Of a stretch of 64,000 nucleotides of DNA, positions 38,231-50,721 are shown piece after piece. This DNA is from Xenorhabdus poinarii G6 (GTDB lineage: Bacteria > Pseudomonadota > Gammaproteobacteria > Enterobacterales > Enterobacteriaceae), in contig NZ_FO704551.1 of the NCBI RefSeq assembly GCF_000968175.1, positions 3,286,001 to 3,350,000 of the forward strand, written 5' to 3'. Below the pieces are notes generated by a model that had not been told where the DNA came from, made no database searches, and saw only the letters and a program-made list of their open reading frames with translations. The position numbers were made by a program, and so were the translations under genes. The first letter of the stretch is position 1; every line of letters begins with the position of its first letter.

Positions 38231-38256
38231 ACGGCGCCCTTTTTACAGGACGCCGT
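38231..38256 (-). terminator. Probable terminator after pnp
   Basis: On the minus strand ACGGCGTCC pairs with GGGCGCCGT (one G-T pair) around an eight-base loop, followed by TTTATC. It is 14 bases past the pnp stop. Confidence 0.65.
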
Positions 38257-38270
38257 CCTTTACGTCAAAC

Positions 38271-40397
38271 TTATTCTACGGATAAGTCCTGTTCAGCAGC
38301 CGTCGTCACCGCTTCTTTCATGCTCAAGCGGACACGACCTTGACGATCAATTTCCAATACCTTCACCGGAACTTCCTGACCGACTTGCAGATAATCAGTC
38401 ACTTTCTCTACACGTTTGTCTGCGATCTGAGAAATATGAACCAATCCTTCTTTACCACCACCGATAGCAACAAAAGCGCCAAAATCAACAATACGAGTAA
38501 CCTTACCCGCATAAATACGGCCAACTTCGACTTCAGCGGTGATTTCTTCGATACGACGGATAGCATGACGTGCTTTATCACCATCCGTTGCCGCAATCTT
38601 CACTGTACCATCATCTTCAATTTCAATGGTGGTCCCTGTTTCTTCTGTCAATGCGCGGATCACAGAGCCACCTTTACCAATCACGTCTTTGATCTTGTCC
38701 GGGTTGATCTTGATCGTGTGGATACGTGGGGCAAATTCAGAAATGTCATTGCGTGGGCTTTGGATTGCCTGTTCCATCACATTCAGGATGTGTAAACGGG
38801 CACCTTTCGCCTGATTCAACGCGATCTGCATGATTTCACGAGTAATACCTTCGATTTTGATGTCCATTTGCAATGCGCTGACACCATCACGGCTACCCGC
38901 AACTTTAAAGTCCATATCGCCCAGATGATCTTCATCACCCAGAATGTCGGACAGAACAACAAAGTTCTCCCCTTCTTTGACCAGACCCATGGCAATACCG
39001 GCAACAGCCGCCTTAATTGGCACACCTGCATCCATCAGTGCTAGTGAAGCACCACAAACAGAAGCCATGGAAGAAGAACCATTCGACTCAGTGATTTCAG
39101 ACACAACACGCACAGTATACGGGAATTCGTTGATATTTGGCATCACAGCCAACACACCACGCTTCGCCAAACGACCGTGACCAATTTCACGACGTTTTGG
39201 TGAACCGACCATGCCTGTTTCGCCGACAGAGTATGGAGGGAAGTTATAATGGAACAGGAAGCGATCTGTACGCTCACCCATCAGTTCATCAATCACCTGA
39301 GCATCACGTTCTGTACCCAGTGTCGCCGCTACCAGCGCCTGAGTTTCACCACGGGTGAACAAAGAGGAGCCGTGAGTACGTGGCAGTACACCGGTACGCA
39401 CGTCCAGAGCGCGAACCATGTCTTTCTCACGACCGTCAATACGAGGCTCACCACGTAGGACACGACCGCGAACAACATTTTTCTCCAGAGCAGACAGAAC
39501 GTCAAGAATTTCTGTTTCTTCCAGTTCAACGCCTTTTTCCGCAAACTCAGCCAGGATGATTGCCGTGATTTCTTCTTTGATGATATCAACCTGAGCGTAA
39601 CGTTCCTGCTTCTCAGTAATGCGGTATGCATCACCCAGACGGCTTTCTGCCAGTTCGGCAACACGATCGTGCAACGGCTGATTAATCGGCTCTGGTGACC
39701 AATCCCACTTCTCTTTACCGGCTTCTGCAACCAATGCATTAATACTATCAATCACAATCTGTTGTTGCTCGTGACCAAACACAACGGCACCCAACATTTG
39801 TTCTTCAGTCAGCAGCTCCGCTTCAGATTCCACCATCAGTACCGCATTTTCCGTACCTGCAACGACCAGATCCAGGCGGCTGTGTTTCAGTTCATCGCTG
39901 GTTGGGTTCAGTACGTACTGATCATTGATATAACCAACACGCGCAGCACCAATTGGGCCATTGAACGGGATACCCGACAACGCCAGTGCAGCAGAAGCGC
40001 CAATCATAGCAACGATATCAGGATTGACTTGCGGGTTAACAGAAACGACCGTCGCGATGATTTGAACTTCATTCAGGAAACCTTCCGGGAACAGCGGGCG
40101 CAGAGGGCGGTCGATAAGACGAGCAACTAATGTTTCACCTTCTCCCGGACGTCCTTCACGACGGAAGAAACTGCCCGGAATACGGCCCGCAGCGTAAGTA
40201 CGCTCCTGATAGTTAACGGTCAGCGGGAAGAAATCCTGACCTGATTTGACTTTTTTCTGACCGACAACGGTGACAAATACCGCTGTGTCATCCATATTAA
40301 CCATAACGGCTGCCGTTGCCTGGCGAGCCATCATGCCAGTTTCGATGGTCACCGTGTGTTGACCATACTGGAATTTACGAACAATCGGATTCAGCAA
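38271..40397 (-). CDS. pnp: Polynucleotide phosphorylase
   Basis: Phosphorolytic 3'-5' exoribonuclease of the degradosome. The product is 708 residues (E. coli 711). It starts with TTG ([16 protein letters not shown]), as in E. coli; AAGG lies nine bases upstream. Two RNase PH domains (about 1-220 and 310-550), a KH domain (about 553-612, with [17 protein letters not shown]) and an S1 domain (about 622-690, [18 protein letters not shown]) are present. In E. coli the mRNA leader is cut by RNase III and pnp represses itself; a possible leader hairpin is listed separately. Confidence 0.97.
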   Translation of the reverse strand: MLNPIVRKFQYGQHTVTIETGMMARQATAAVMVNMDDTAVFVTVVGQKKVKSGQDFFPLTVNYQERTYAAGRIPGSFFRREGRPGEGETLVARLIDRPLRPLFPEGFLNEVQIIATVVSVNPQVNPDIVAMIGASAALALSGIPFNGPIGAARVGYINDQYVLNPTSDELKHSRLDLVVAGTENAVLMVESEAELLTEEQMLGAVVFGHEQQQIVIDSINALVAEAGKEKWDWSPEPINQPLHDRVAELAESRLGDAYRITEKQERYAQVDIIKEEITAIILAEFAEKGVELEETEILDVLSALEKNVVRGRVLRGEPRIDGREKDMVRALDVRTGVLPRTHGSSLFTRGETQALVAATLGTERDAQVIDELMGERTDRFLFHYNFPPYSVGETGMVGSPKRREIGHGRLAKRGVLAVMPNINEFPYTVRVVSEITESNGSSSMASVCGASLALMDAGVPIKAAVAGIAMGLVKEGENFVVLSDILGDEDHLGDMDFKVAGSRDGVSALQMDIKIEGITREIMQIALNQAKGARLHILNVMEQAIQSPRNDISEFAPRIHTIKINPDKIKDVIGKGGSVIRALTEETGTTIEIEDDGTVKIAATDGDKARHAIRRIEEITAEVEVGRIYAGKVTRIVDFGAFVAIGGGKEGLVHISQIADKRVEKVTDYLQVGQEVPVKVLEIDRQGRVRLSMKEAVTTAAEQDLSVE

Positions 40398-40474
40398 AAT
40401 AATTTACCTTTTTGAGTATTGCCGCACTAAAAGAACGGCAACGATGGGTTTTCTCTTCTTGCTACACCCTCACG

Positions 40475-40514
40475 ACTAATGACAATACTCACACCTTTAA
40501 GCACTCTCATTAGC
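40475..40514 (-). promoter_or_regulatory. Possible leader hairpin of pnp
   Basis: In the 240-base gap before pnp, CTAATGA and TCATTAG are exact complements about 26 bases apart. The E. coli pnp leader folds into a long stem cut by RNase III, and this could be the counterpart. The pairing I can see is short, so this is tentative. Confidence 0.3.
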
Positions 40515-40600
40515 CGCGCGAGTCACTGTAGCGGAAGAGGTTTACATTTTAGAAATGGTAGAAATCGCCTTTAAATCTCTCCATTCCGTTTCCTAGAAGA

Positions 40601-40621
40601 AAAGGGGCCATAGGCCCCTTT
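40601..40621 (-). terminator. Terminator after rpsO
   Basis: AAAGGGGCC, ATA, GGCCCCTTT form a nine-pair stem. On the minus strand it ends in TTTTCTTC. It lies 18 bases past the rpsO stop, where E. coli has a leaky terminator between rpsO and pnp. Confidence 0.8.
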
Positions 40622-40638
40622 CCACTGAAACTCATCGA

Positions 40639-40908
40639 TTAGCGACGCAGTCCCAGGCGCTCAATCAGAGCAGTGTAACGTGCCAAGTCTTTACGCTTCA
40701 GGTAGTTTAACTGCTTACGACGTTGTGCAACCTTTCTCAGCAGACCACGACGGCTGTGGTGATCTTTTTTGTGCTCTGAAAAGTGACCTTGCAGATGGTT
40801 GATGTCAGCAGTCAGCAGTGCGATCTGAACTTCGCTGGAACCACTGTCGTTAACGCCGCGACCAAATTCAGCAATAATCTGCGCTTTTGCAGCAGTACTT
40901 AGAGACAT
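40639..40908 (-). CDS. rpsO: 30S ribosomal protein S15
   Basis: Primary 16S rRNA-binding protein of the small-subunit platform. The product is 89 residues, the usual length. It has the conserved start [17 protein letters not shown] and the rRNA-binding stretch [16 protein letters not shown] in the middle. It lies between truB and pnp, as in E. coli. The 173-base gap before it probably holds its own promoter and the operator region where S15 represses translation in E. coli. Confidence 0.98.
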   Translation of the reverse strand: MSLSTAAKAQIIAEFGRGVNDSGSSEVQIALLTADINHLQGHFSEHKKDHHSRRGLLRKVAQRRKQLNYLKRKDLARYTALIERLGLRR

Positions 40909-41081
40909 AGTATAACTCCAAATATGTAATTTAAAATGACGAGTGCCGATCTCTAATTCAGCAACTCAGATAGACGCGGTATTCTACGCTGCAAATAGGT
41001 GAAGCGCAAGACAGCACAATCGCCGTTATTCTGCCTCTTTTTGCCATTTGCTTGCTTTGAATTCCCGGTCAAGTGCGATGA

Positions 41082-42023
41082 TTATTCGGTTTCAACAACC
41101 AGACGGCGTGGTGCCACTAAGCCATCATCATCAATGACCGCAATACCGATGAATTTATTTTCATCGCCTTCGGTGACCCTGACCCATTCATTGGAAGACA
41201 AATCATGTTTGCTTCGCACTGGCTGGCCTTGTTTAAAATAAGACGCAACCACCGAGGTTAAATGAATGGCAGGAAAATGAGTCACTGCCGTATCCATAGG
41301 CAACAACAGTGGATCAAGCAATTCCCACGCTTCAATCGCTTGATTATCCGCTTGTTGTTTCAATGCATGTAACTGTTCCAACGTGACCATTCTTTGATTG
41401 GGGTAATTGGCAACCTGCAAACGACGCAGGTAAATGACATGCGCACCACAACCCAACAGTTCGCCTAAGTCATCAATGATAGTGCGAATGTAAGTTCCCT
41501 TGGAACAGTGTATTTCCAATTCCAGCTCATTGCCTTCCCAACGAATGAACTGCAATTCATAAACAGTGATAGGACGTGCTTCACGCTCAACTTCAATCCC
41601 CTGACGGGCATATTCATAGAGCGGTTTTCCCTGATGTTTCAAGGCAGAATACATGGAAGGAACCTGCATGGTGTCCCCACGAAATGTATCCAATGCTGCA
41701 TCAAGCTGAGGGGAGGTGATGTTGACTTCGCGTTCACTTATGATGACTCCATGTGAGTCCGAAGTATCTGTACGCTGCCCCAAACGAGCTATCACACGGT
41801 AGCGTTTATCAGAATCCAGCAAAAATTGGGAAAATTTGGTCGCTTCACCAAGACAAATCGGTAACATGCCCGTTGCTAATGGATCTAATGCACCCGTATG
41901 ACCCGCCTTGCTGGCATTGAAAATCCGCCTGACTTTCTGTAACGCATCATTGGAGGAAATATCCTGAGGCTTATCCAGCAACAGTACACCGTGTATCGCA
42001 CGGCCTCTACGACGGCGTCCCAT
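41082..42023 (-). CDS. truB: tRNA pseudouridine-55 synthase TruB
   Basis: Makes pseudouridine 55 in the T loop of tRNAs and acts as a tRNA chaperone. The product is 313 residues. The catalytic Asp is D47 in [26 protein letters not shown] near 13 and [10 protein letters not shown] near 178 are family marks. The start overlaps the rbfA stop by one base (TAATG), so the two are translationally coupled. Confidence 0.97.
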   Translation of the reverse strand: MGRRRRGRAIHGVLLLDKPQDISSNDALQKVRRIFNASKAGHTGALDPLATGMLPICLGEATKFSQFLLDSDKRYRVIARLGQRTDTSDSHGVIISEREVNITSPQLDAALDTFRGDTMQVPSMYSALKHQGKPLYEYARQGIEVEREARPITVYELQFIRWEGNELELEIHCSKGTYIRTIIDDLGELLGCGAHVIYLRRLQVANYPNQRMVTLEQLHALKQQADNQAIEAWELLDPLLLPMDTAVTHFPAIHLTSVVASYFKQGQPVRSKHDLSSNEWVRVTEGDENKFIGIAVIDDDGLVAPRRLVVETE

Positions 42024-42433
42024 TATTTTTCCTCATTGTTATCCGCTGATGCGCGACGTTTCTCATCATTTTTAACAACGTTGCTGACCAGACTTGACAT
42101 ACGCATCCCTTCCACCAAAGAACTGTCATAAGAAAATGTCAGCTCAGGAATAACACGCAGACGCATCGCTTTCCCCAACAAAGAACGGATAAAACCAGAG
42201 GCTTCGTTTAGTGCCTTAATACCTTCATTAACCAGACCTGAATCATGCCCTTCGACCAATACATTCAGAAAGGTTACAAATACTTTGGCATAGGCCAGAT
42301 CGCGGGAAACCTCAACACCAGACACGGTCGCCATCCCGATACGAGGATCTTTGACTTCACGCTGTAAAATAATGGCAATTTCTTTTTGCATTTCCTGTGC
42401 AACACGTTGAGTACGACTGAATTCTCTTGCCAT
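42023..42433 (-). CDS. rbfA: Ribosome-binding factor A
   Basis: KH-like protein that binds immature 30S subunits and helps 16S 5'-end processing and cold adaptation. From the ATG at 42433 the product is 136 residues ([19 protein letters not shown]), close to E. coli. The frame extends upstream to 42475, but GGAG just before 42433 and the family start support the shorter form. The C-terminal tail is charged ([16 protein letters not shown]). Confidence 0.96.
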   Translation of the reverse strand: MAREFSRTQRVAQEMQKEIAIILQREVKDPRIGMATVSGVEVSRDLAYAKVFVTFLNVLVEGHDSGLVNEGIKALNEASGFIRSLLGKAMRLRVIPELTFSYDSSLVEGMRMSSLVSNVVKNDEKRRASADNNEEK

Positions 42434-42508
42434 GGTTATATCTCCTGACATTTTGGGGGGCATTAAGCCCCCCAAGAATGGAATAAATCGACTGAATAGA
42501 TAATGGTA

Positions 42509-45283
42509 TTAATCGATAGTACGTTTAATTTCAATGATTTCAAAGACTTCAATCATGTCGCCAACACGAACATCATTATAGTTCTTCACGCCAATACCAC
42601 ATTCCATACCATTACGGACTTCGTTAACGTCATCCTTAAAGCGACGCAGGGATTCCAATTCACCTTCGTAAATCACGACGTTATCACGCAGCACGCGGAT
42701 CGGATTATTACGCTTGATGGAACCTTCAACCACCATACAACCAGCAACGGCACCAAACTTCGGTGACTTAAAGACGTCACGAACTTCGGCAAGACCCATG
42801 ATCTGCTGCTTATATTCTGGTGCCAGCATACCGCTCATCGCCTGTTTGATTTCATCAATCAGGTTATAGATAACGGAGTAGTAACGCAGATCCAGGCTTT
42901 CATTTTCGATGACGCGACGTGCTGAAGCGTCCGCACGAACGTTGAAGCCCAGAATAATTGCGCTGGATGCCGCTGCCAGTGTGGCATCAGTTTCAGTGAT
43001 ACCACCCACACCAGAACCGATGATTTTCACTTTCACTTCATCAGTCGAGAGTTTCAGTAGTGAGTCACAAATGGCTTCGCAAGTGCCCTGAACATCCGTT
43101 TTCAGAACGATGTTCAGTTCAGATACTTTACCTTCTTCCATATTGGCGAAGATATTTTCCAGCTTAGATTTATGCTGACGAGCCAGTTTCACTTCACGGA
43201 ATTTACCCTGACGATACAAGGCCACTTCACGTGCTTTCTTCTCATCACGTACAACAGTTGCTTCATCACCCGCAGATGGCACATTGGACAGACCCAGAAT
43301 TTCGACTGGAATCGATGGGCCAGCAGACATCACTTCACGGCCAAGTTCATTACGCATCGCACGGATACGGCCATATTCAAAGCCGCACAGAACGATATCG
43401 CCTTTATTCAGTGTACCTGACTGAACCAGAATAGTGGCAACCGGACCGCGACCTTTATCCAGGAAGGATTCGATGACCACGCCGTTTGCCATGCCAGTAC
43501 GTACAGCTTTCAGCTCAAGCACTTCAGCCTGAAGCAAGATGGCTTCCAATAATTCATCAATCCCGATACCTGCTTTGGCAGACACATTGATGAACTGAGT
43601 TTCACCGCCCCAATCTTCTGGAATGATGCCATATTGTGACAATTCATTCTTCACCCGATCTGGATCAGCTTCTGGCTTATCGATCTTGTTCACCGCAACA
43701 ACAACCGGCACGTTGGCCGCTTTCGCATGCTGAACAGCTTCGATGGTCTGAGGCATCACACCATCATCTGCCGCAACAACCAGAACAACGATATCTGTTG
43801 CTTTCGCACCACGAGCACGCATGGAAGTAAACGCAGCATGGCCCGGTGTATCCAGGAAGGTGATCATGCCTTTTTCAGTTTTCACATGATACGCACCAAT
43901 GTGCTGAGTGATCCCACCCGCTTCACCAGAAGCCACTTTCGTGGAACGGATATAGTCCAGCAGCGAGGTTTTACCGTGGTCAACGTGACCCATAATAGTA
44001 ACAACCGGCGCACGAGATTCGGCCAGTGTTTCACCGGTATCACGATCACTCATCAGCGCTTCTTCCAGCTCGTTTTCACGACGCAGGATAACTTTATGCC
44101 CCATTTCTTCGGCAACCAGTTGCGCCGTTTCTTGGTCGATAACTTGGTTGATTGTTACCATTGCACCCATGTTCATCATGGTCTTGATGACCTGAGCACC
44201 TTTAACGGCCATTTTGTTAGCCAGCTCAGCAACAGTAATTGTTTCACCAATCACGACATCACGGTTAACCGCGACGACAGGCTTATTGAAGCTCTGCTGT
44301 AGCGTACTTGGCTTATGGCGTTGTTTACCTTTGTTACGACCCACTGCACGCGCTTCTTCGCGATCAGCTTTCGATTCAGAATGTTTGTTATTCTTCTTCT
44401 GGCGGGTTGCTTTACCACCACGGGAGCGGGAACGACGATCGCCTTCTACTTTGGCGTCATTTTCATCTTCCGCATCACGAGCATAGCGGGAAGTGGTTAC
44501 ATGATAGTCACTACTTTCAGTGTTATCAGACTCGTTAGACCATTTGTCTTTATTTTCTTCTGCCATTCGACGCGCTTCTTCTGCAACACGCTTCGCTTCC
44601 GCTTCCACCTTACGGCGCACTTCTTCTTCAGCTTTACGTTTTAAGTTTGCAGCTTCCGCTTCACGACGCGCTTTCTCACTTTGCGCGGCAGAGTCAGTCT
44701 GAACTGATTTTGGTTTATTTTCGGTATGTTGCTTAGTCACTTTTTCTTTTTCCGCCGCCTCACGCTGAGACAGTTTAGCCTCTTCACGTTTGGCTTTTTC
44801 TTCTGCTTCACGTCGAGCGCTCTTTTCCGCTTCACGCTTCGCCTTTAATTCAGCGTCACATTTAGCTTGCTCTTCAGCGAGTTTTTTCGCTTCAGTTTCA
44901 AGCCGCGACTTCTCTTCTGCCTCGCGCCGAGCCTGCTCTTCCGCTTCACGCTTCGCCTGTTCTTCCGCTTTCGCCTGTTCAACGGCATCACGGTTTACAT
45001 ATGTGCGCTTTTTGCGGACTTCAATCGCTACCGATTTACTTTTGCCACCGGTGCCAGGAACGTTCAGTGTACTGCGCGTTTTACGCTGTAGTGTTAATTT
45101 ACCCGGCTGACCGCCAGAACCGCCTTGTTCGCGGTTCAGGTGAGCCAGCAAAGCTTCTTTTTCTTTCTGAGAAACAGAGTCAGCTGCGGTTTTCTGAATG
45201 CCAGCATCAGCGAATTGCTGAATAAGACGTTCTACCGATGTCTGGATCTCTTCTGCCAGTAATTTTACGGTTACCTCTGTCAT
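42509..45283 (-). CDS. infB: Translation initiation factor IF-2
   Basis: GTPase that brings fMet-tRNA to the 30S subunit and promotes subunit joining. The product is 924 residues, somewhat longer than the 890 of E. coli. The extra length is in the Glu/Ala/Lys/Arg-rich linker (about 95-260, with repeated [15 protein letters not shown] units). G1 is GHVDHGKTS near residue 430, G3 is DTPGHAAF, G4 is NKID. The N-terminal IF2 domain ([20 protein letters not shown]) is intact. Internal starts that give shorter IF-2 forms in E. coli are possible but I did not assign them. Confidence 0.97.
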   Translation of the reverse strand: MTEVTVKLLAEEIQTSVERLIQQFADAGIQKTAADSVSQKEKEALLAHLNREQGGSGGQPGKLTLQRKTRSTLNVPGTGGKSKSVAIEVRKKRTYVNRDAVEQAKAEEQAKREAEEQARREAEEKSRLETEAKKLAEEQAKCDAELKAKREAEKSARREAEEKAKREEAKLSQREAAEKEKVTKQHTENKPKSVQTDSAAQSEKARREAEAANLKRKAEEEVRRKVEAEAKRVAEEARRMAEENKDKWSNESDNTESSDYHVTTSRYARDAEDENDAKVEGDRRSRSRGGKATRQKKNNKHSESKADREEARAVGRNKGKQRHKPSTLQQSFNKPVVAVNRDVVIGETITVAELANKMAVKGAQVIKTMMNMGAMVTINQVIDQETAQLVAEEMGHKVILRRENELEEALMSDRDTGETLAESRAPVVTIMGHVDHGKTSLLDYIRSTKVASGEAGGITQHIGAYHVKTEKGMITFLDTPGHAAFTSMRARGAKATDIVVLVVAADDGVMPQTIEAVQHAKAANVPVVVAVNKIDKPEADPDRVKNELSQYGIIPEDWGGETQFINVSAKAGIGIDELLEAILLQAEVLELKAVRTGMANGVVIESFLDKGRGPVATILVQSGTLNKGDIVLCGFEYGRIRAMRNELGREVMSAGPSIPVEILGLSNVPSAGDEATVVRDEKKAREVALYRQGKFREVKLARQHKSKLENIFANMEEGKVSELNIVLKTDVQGTCEAICDSLLKLSTDEVKVKIIGSGVGGITETDATLAAASSAIILGFNVRADASARRVIENESLDLRYYSVIYNLIDEIKQAMSGMLAPEYKQQIMGLAEVRDVFKSPKFGAVAGCMVVEGSIKRNNPIRVLRDNVVIYEGELESLRRFKDDVNEVRNGMECGIGVKNYNDVRVGDMIEVFEIIEIKRTID

Positions 45284-45308
45284 TCTGTTCCTTCCTGCTA
45301 CAGTTTAT

Positions 45309-46838
<1,530 letters not shown>

Positions 46839-47291
46839 TTAAAAGTGGGGTACCAGGTTCGCTTTCTGGATGTTGCTCAGTGCGAACACTTCGTCTTTTC
46901 CATCCACCGTAACCGTTATCATTTCACCATCAACAGCCTTGATGATCCCTTGCCATCTGCGACGGTTCTGCATTGCCATACGTAAAACCAAGCTGGCTTC
47001 TTCACCGATAAAACGCTGGTAATGTTCAGCCTTAAACAGTGGACGCTCAAGCCCTGGTGAAGATATTTCCAGGTTATAAAGTACTGAAATCGGATCTTCA
47101 ACATCAAGCACTGCACTGACCTGGTGGCTAACATCAGCACAATTATCAACAGTGATACCCTCTTCACTATCAATATAGACCCGCAGCGTTGATACACGAG
47201 CGCGAATAAACTCCAGGCCAACTAATTCAAAACCCAAAGCTTCAACTGGTGCTGAAATCATCTCTGTTAATTTTTGCTCTAATGTGGACAA
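46839..47291 (-). CDS. rimP: Ribosome maturation factor RimP
   Basis: Needed for efficient 30S assembly. I start it at the TTG at 47291, giving 150 residues beginning (M)[18 protein letters not shown], exactly the E. coli length and start. GGGGGTGG just upstream serves as ribosome-binding site. Upstream in-frame TTG (47303) and GTG (47297) codons would put the start within that site. The leader carries two terminators between the fMet tRNA and this gene, as in the E. coli metY-nusA operon. Confidence 0.93.
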   Translation of the reverse strand: MSTLEQKLTEMISAPVEALGFELVGLEFIRARVSTLRVYIDSEEGITVDNCADVSHQVSAVLDVEDPISVLYNLEISSPGLERPLFKAEHYQRFIGEEASLVLRMAMQNRRRWQGIIKAVDGEMITVTVDGKDEVFALSNIQKANLVPHF

Positions 47292-47308
47292 GCCCACCCC
47301 CAAGACAT

Positions 47309-47330
47309 AAAAAAAGGGCTATATTAGCCC
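47309..47330 (-). terminator. Second leader terminator before rimP
   Basis: On the minus strand GGGCTA, ATA, TAGCCC is a perfect six-pair stem followed by seven T. It lies only 18 bases before the rimP TTG, so it works as an attenuator rather than as the end of an operon. Confidence 0.75.
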
Positions 47331-47352
47331 AGTAGTTCTGCTGTCAAATAAC

Positions 47353-47373
47353 AAAAAACCCCGATACCCGGGG
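47353..47373 (-). terminator. First leader terminator after tRNA-fMet
   Basis: On the minus strand CCCCG, GGTAT, CGGGG is followed by six T. It lies between the fMet tRNA gene and rimP. Confidence 0.75.
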
Positions 47374-47512
47374 CTTTATGCAACTGGACCCTGTTTACTG
47401 CCAGCGGTCTAAACCAACTTCTTTCTATACCTTTCTAAGCAGCCTGTCAAATCAGGACCGATATCTCAATGGCGGCTAAGTTATGACGGTTGAAAAGGTA
47501 CATATTCAGAAG

Positions 47513-47589
<77 letters not shown>

Positions 47590-47605
47590 TTCGAAAACGT
47601 GGCAA

Positions 47606-47634
47606 ATCTTACGCTGATAATACTAAAAACGCAA
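47606..47634 (-). promoter_or_regulatory. Sigma-70 promoter in front of tRNA-fMet
   Basis: On the minus strand -35 TTGCGT (47634-47629) and -10 TAAGAT (47611-47606) are separated by exactly 17 bases. A GC-containing discriminator (TTGCCACG) follows, typical of stable-RNA promoters. The start would be near 47600, about 10 bases before the tRNA. Confidence 0.7.
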
Positions 47635-47647
47635 GTTTCTAGATTAA

Positions 47648-47737
47648 TGGTGCCGAGGACGGGACTTGAACCCGTACGCCCGTTGTTTAGGCACTACCAC
47701 CTCAAGGTAGCGTGTATACCAATTTCACCACCTCGGC
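47648..47737 (-). tRNA. leuU: tRNA-Leu (GAG)
   Basis: A 90-base class II tRNA with a long variable arm. Anticodon GAG is at 47703-47701 within CTACCTTGAGGTGGTAG. The acceptor GCCGAGG pairs with CCTCGGC, the T arm is GGGTTCAAGTCCC, and CCA is encoded. It matches E. coli leuU and likewise follows secG. Confidence 0.97.
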
Positions 47738-47796
47738 ACTGATTTTTTGTAGGACTGTTAAACCCAACAACCCTATCTCAATTCTTTTACTGAAAC

Positions 47797-48135
47797 TTAC
47801 TGAGGGATATCACTATTTGGTTTTGCTGGTACTGCCGGAACGTCTGCACTTTTCTCAACGTTTACAGGTTCGCCAAGATTATCCCATTTACTGCTGGAAC
47901 CGGTCTTGTTGCTGGTCATGTTACCCAAAATCAGACTGATAACAATAAACAGCGTGGCAAAAATAGCTGTCATGCGGGTCATAAAATTACCGGAGCCCGA
48001 TGAACCAAACAGCGTGTTAGATGCACCCGCGCCGAAAGAAGCACCCATATCAGCACCTTTACCCTGCTGTAGCAGAACCAGAGCAATTAGCCCGATACCA
48101 ACCAGCAAGAATATACCTAAAAGAGCTTCATACAT
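47797..48135 (-). CDS. secG: Protein-export membrane protein SecG
   Basis: Small subunit of the SecYEG translocon. From the ATG at 48135 the product is 112 residues (MYEALLGIFLLVGIGLIALV), like E. coli (110). There are two membrane helices (about 2-24 and 52-74) joined by the conserved GKGADMGASFGAGAS loop, and a C-terminal Pro/Ala-rich tail. The frame runs upstream to 48201, but the family start and length favour 48135. It follows glmM, with an inverted repeat in between. Confidence 0.95.
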   Translation of the reverse strand: MYEALLGIFLLVGIGLIALVLLQQGKGADMGASFGAGASNTLFGSSGSGNFMTRMTAIFATLFIVISLILGNMTSNKTGSSSKWDNLGEPVNVEKSADVPAVPAKPNSDIPQ

Positions 48136-48198
48136 ATGTTGTACCCGTTTCTTTCCTCGTGGAATTGACCACAATTTCGTAGCGACGTTATCTTGCAT

Positions 48199-48241
48199 CA
48201 CCCGCTCACAAAATTAAAAAAATTAACTTATTGAGCGGGTG
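48199..48241. repeat. Inverted repeat between glmM and secG
   Basis: CACCCGCTCA (48199-48208) and TGAGCGGGTG (48232-48241) are perfect complements around a 23-base AT-rich loop. No T run follows on the minus strand, so it is not a standard terminator. It could be a protein-binding site or an RNA stem in the secG leader. Confidence 0.6.
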
Positions 48242-48318
48242 TGAATACTAACCAAAGCGTATCAGACACGCAAGATTAATTTTAAATACTGCATCTGATT
48301 GAAGAAAAAAACAACAAA

Positions 48319-49656
48319 TCAACCGATTTTTTTCACCGCATCTGCAATACGATGTGCTAACGCGGTGACCTGATCTTTATCTTCACCTTCCACCATGACA
48401 CGAATCAATGGCTCTGTCCCCGATTTACGTAGCAAAACACGACCACATCCCTCTAATTCTGATTCAACTGATTTGACAGCTTCCTGCACTGATTCTGCTT
48501 GCAGCGGATCGTGATCCCCCGTAAAACGGACGTTAACCAAAATCTGCGGTAAAAGTTTCATGCCACTGCACAGATCATGCAAACTCATCGTATTGCGTAC
48601 CATTGCACTCAATACTTGCAATCCAGCGACAATGCCATCACCCGTTGTGGTCTTATCCAGCAAAATCACATGGCCTGAGTTTTCTGCCCCCAAACGCCAG
48701 CCTTTTTCCTGCAACTTCTCCAACACATAACGATCACCGACTTTCGCGCGTTCAAATGGAATGCCAAGCTGCTTGAGTGCCAATTCCAGCCCCATGTTGC
48801 TCATCAATGTTCCCACAGCACCACCACGTAGCTGACCTTGCCTCAATGCTTCACGGGCAATGATATAAAGGATCTGATCACCATCAACTTTTTGCCCCAA
48901 ATGATCAACCATGATGATGCGATCACCATCACCATCAAATGCCAGACCAACGTGAGCCTGCTCTTCCAGTACACGCCGTTGCAACAGGCTAACATCCGTT
49001 GCGCCGCATTCTTCATTGATGTTGATGCCATTCGGTTCACAACCTACGGTAATCACTTCCGCACCCAGCTCTCTGAGTACGTTCGGAGCAATATGATACG
49101 TGGCCCCATTGGCGCAATCTAAAACAATTTTCAACCCATTTAAACTTTGTTCACTCGGGAATGTCCCTTTACAAAATTCAATGTAACGACCCGCCGCATC
49201 AACGATTCGGTTTGCTCGCCCTAACTCGGCAGATTCCACACAAGTCAGCGGTTTTTCCATTTCGGCTTCAATCGCTTCTTCAACATCATCAGGTAATTTA
49301 GTCCCATCAATAGAGAAGAATTTAATACCGTTATCATAGTAAGGGTTATGGGAAGCTGAAATAACAATACCTGCTTCGGCACGGAAAGTTCGTGTCAGAT
49401 AGGCCACGGCAGGCGTTGGCATAGGGCCAGTAAAGGATGCCGATAATCCCGCAGCGGCGAGTCCCGCTTCCAGGGCAGATTCCAGCATATAGCCTGAAAT
49501 TCGGGTATCTTTACCAATGATAATCTTGCGAGAACCATGACGTGCCAGCACTTTTCCCGCCGCCCAACCCAGTTTCAAGACAAAATCAGGGGTAATTGGC
49601 GTATTGCCCACTTTGCCACGGATACCGTCAGTACCAAAATATTTACGGTTACTCAT
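48319..49656 (-). CDS. glmM: Phosphoglucosamine mutase GlmM
   Basis: Converts glucosamine-6-phosphate to glucosamine-1-phosphate on the way to UDP-GlcNAc, cell wall and LPS. The product is 445 residues, identical in length to E. coli. The phosphorylated Ser is S102 in VISASHNP, the metal loop is DGDGDR near 242, and the sugar-binding loop GENSGH is near 325. [12 protein letters not shown] near 413 binds phosphate. It is downstream of folP and upstream of secG. Confidence 0.98.
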   Translation of the reverse strand: MSNRKYFGTDGIRGKVGNTPITPDFVLKLGWAAGKVLARHGSRKIIIGKDTRISGYMLESALEAGLAAAGLSASFTGPMPTPAVAYLTRTFRAEAGIVISASHNPYYDNGIKFFSIDGTKLPDDVEEAIEAEMEKPLTCVESAELGRANRIVDAAGRYIEFCKGTFPSEQSLNGLKIVLDCANGATYHIAPNVLRELGAEVITVGCEPNGININEECGATDVSLLQRRVLEEQAHVGLAFDGDGDRIIMVDHLGQKVDGDQILYIIAREALRQGQLRGGAVGTLMSNMGLELALKQLGIPFERAKVGDRYVLEKLQEKGWRLGAENSGHVILLDKTTTGDGIVAGLQVLSAMVRNTMSLHDLCSGMKLLPQILVNVRFTGDHDPLQAESVQEAVKSVESELEGCGRVLLRKSGTEPLIRVMVEGEDKDQVTALAHRIADAVKKIG

Positions 49657-49742
49657 TAATTTCTTTTTCCTTTGCTGAACGTATTTCTCTGCTCACAGCG
49701 AATGTTGCTGACAACCTGTTCTTTTCAATCTTGCCTTCATTG

Positions 49743-50597
49743 TCAGATATCGTCTTTCTTGCCGACAAGGTTGGCAGATAAAGTTGCCTGAACGATTTGC
49801 ATTGCCTGAACGGTTTCTTTCACATCATGTACACGGATAATCCGGGCGCCTTTCATAGCTGCAATAACGGCACACGCGACACTGCCAGTCACACGATCGG
49901 GTGGCGGGACATTAAGCAATTGACCAATCATCGACTTACGCGACATTCCCGCCAGAATCGGCAAACCAAAATGGTGGAATTCTTGCAAACGAGCCAATAA
50001 CTGATAATTATGCGATAAGTTCTTACCAAAACCGAAGCCAGGATCAAGAATCAGATTATTTTTTGCGATACCCGCCGCAGTACAACGTTCAATTTGTTGC
50101 ATCAGGAATGTGCTTACTTCCGCGAGGACATCTTCATAATGGGGGTGGGCTTGCATGGTGCGAGGCTGCCCTTGCATATGCATTAAACAGATCGGCAAAC
50201 CACTTTGTGCTGCTGCTTCAAGCGTTCCCGGTTCCTGCAAGGCACGTATATCATTGATAATATGCGCACCCGCTCTGGCTGATTCCCGCATAACCACTGC
50301 TTTTGACGTATCCACGGAGATCCACGTGTCAAAGCGCTGAGCCAAAGCCTCAATCACCGGAACAACCCGATCCAGCTCTTCCTGCTCACTAACTTCATCC
50401 GCGCCGGGTCGAGTTGATTCTCCCCCGATATCAATAATGGCAGCTCCCTCAGCGATCATCTTAGCCGCATGTTGCAATGCCGCATCAAAGGTATGATGCG
50501 TTCCACCATCAGAGAAAGAATCGGGGGTAACATTCAAAATTCCCATTACTTGGGGGCAGGAAAGATCGAGGGCTCGGCCTCTGGCTGTCAGTTTCAT
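49743..50597 (-). CDS. folP: Dihydropteroate synthase
   Basis: Folate pathway enzyme that joins p-aminobenzoate and hydroxymethyl-dihydropterin pyrophosphate; the target of sulfonamides. From the ATG at 50597 the product is 284 residues (MKLTARGRALDLSCPQ), as in E. coli. The upstream frame to 50618 adds seven residues without support. Motifs are VMGILNVTPDSFSDGG near 18, DIGGESTRPGA near 56 and DPGFGFGKN near 186. A hairpin separates it from ftsH. Confidence 0.96.
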   Translation of the reverse strand: MKLTARGRALDLSCPQVMGILNVTPDSFSDGGTHHTFDAALQHAAKMIAEGAAIIDIGGESTRPGADEVSEQEELDRVVPVIEALAQRFDTWISVDTSKAVVMRESARAGAHIINDIRALQEPGTLEAAAQSGLPICLMHMQGQPRTMQAHPHYEDVLAEVSTFLMQQIERCTAAGIAKNNLILDPGFGFGKNLSHNYQLLARLQEFHHFGLPILAGMSRKSMIGQLLNVPPPDRVTGSVACAVIAAMKGARIIRVHDVKETVQAMQIVQATLSANLVGKKDDI

Positions 50598-50616
50598 TAC
50601 TCGATGCCTTAATATC

Positions 50617-50639
50617 AAAACCCCAGGACAAGCCTGGGG
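50617..50639 (-). terminator. Terminator between ftsH and folP
   Basis: On the minus strand CCCCAGG, CTTGT, CCTGGGG is followed by TTTTGAT. It separates rlmE-ftsH from folP-glmM, which then need their own promoter or read-through. Confidence 0.75.
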
Positions 50640-50721
50640 TTTAATTTAAGAAGTACAATCTTCAAATTCAACAAGGCAATCACGTAAAGTTGCCCTTAGT
50701 TTCGTCAGACTACTAACCAGG

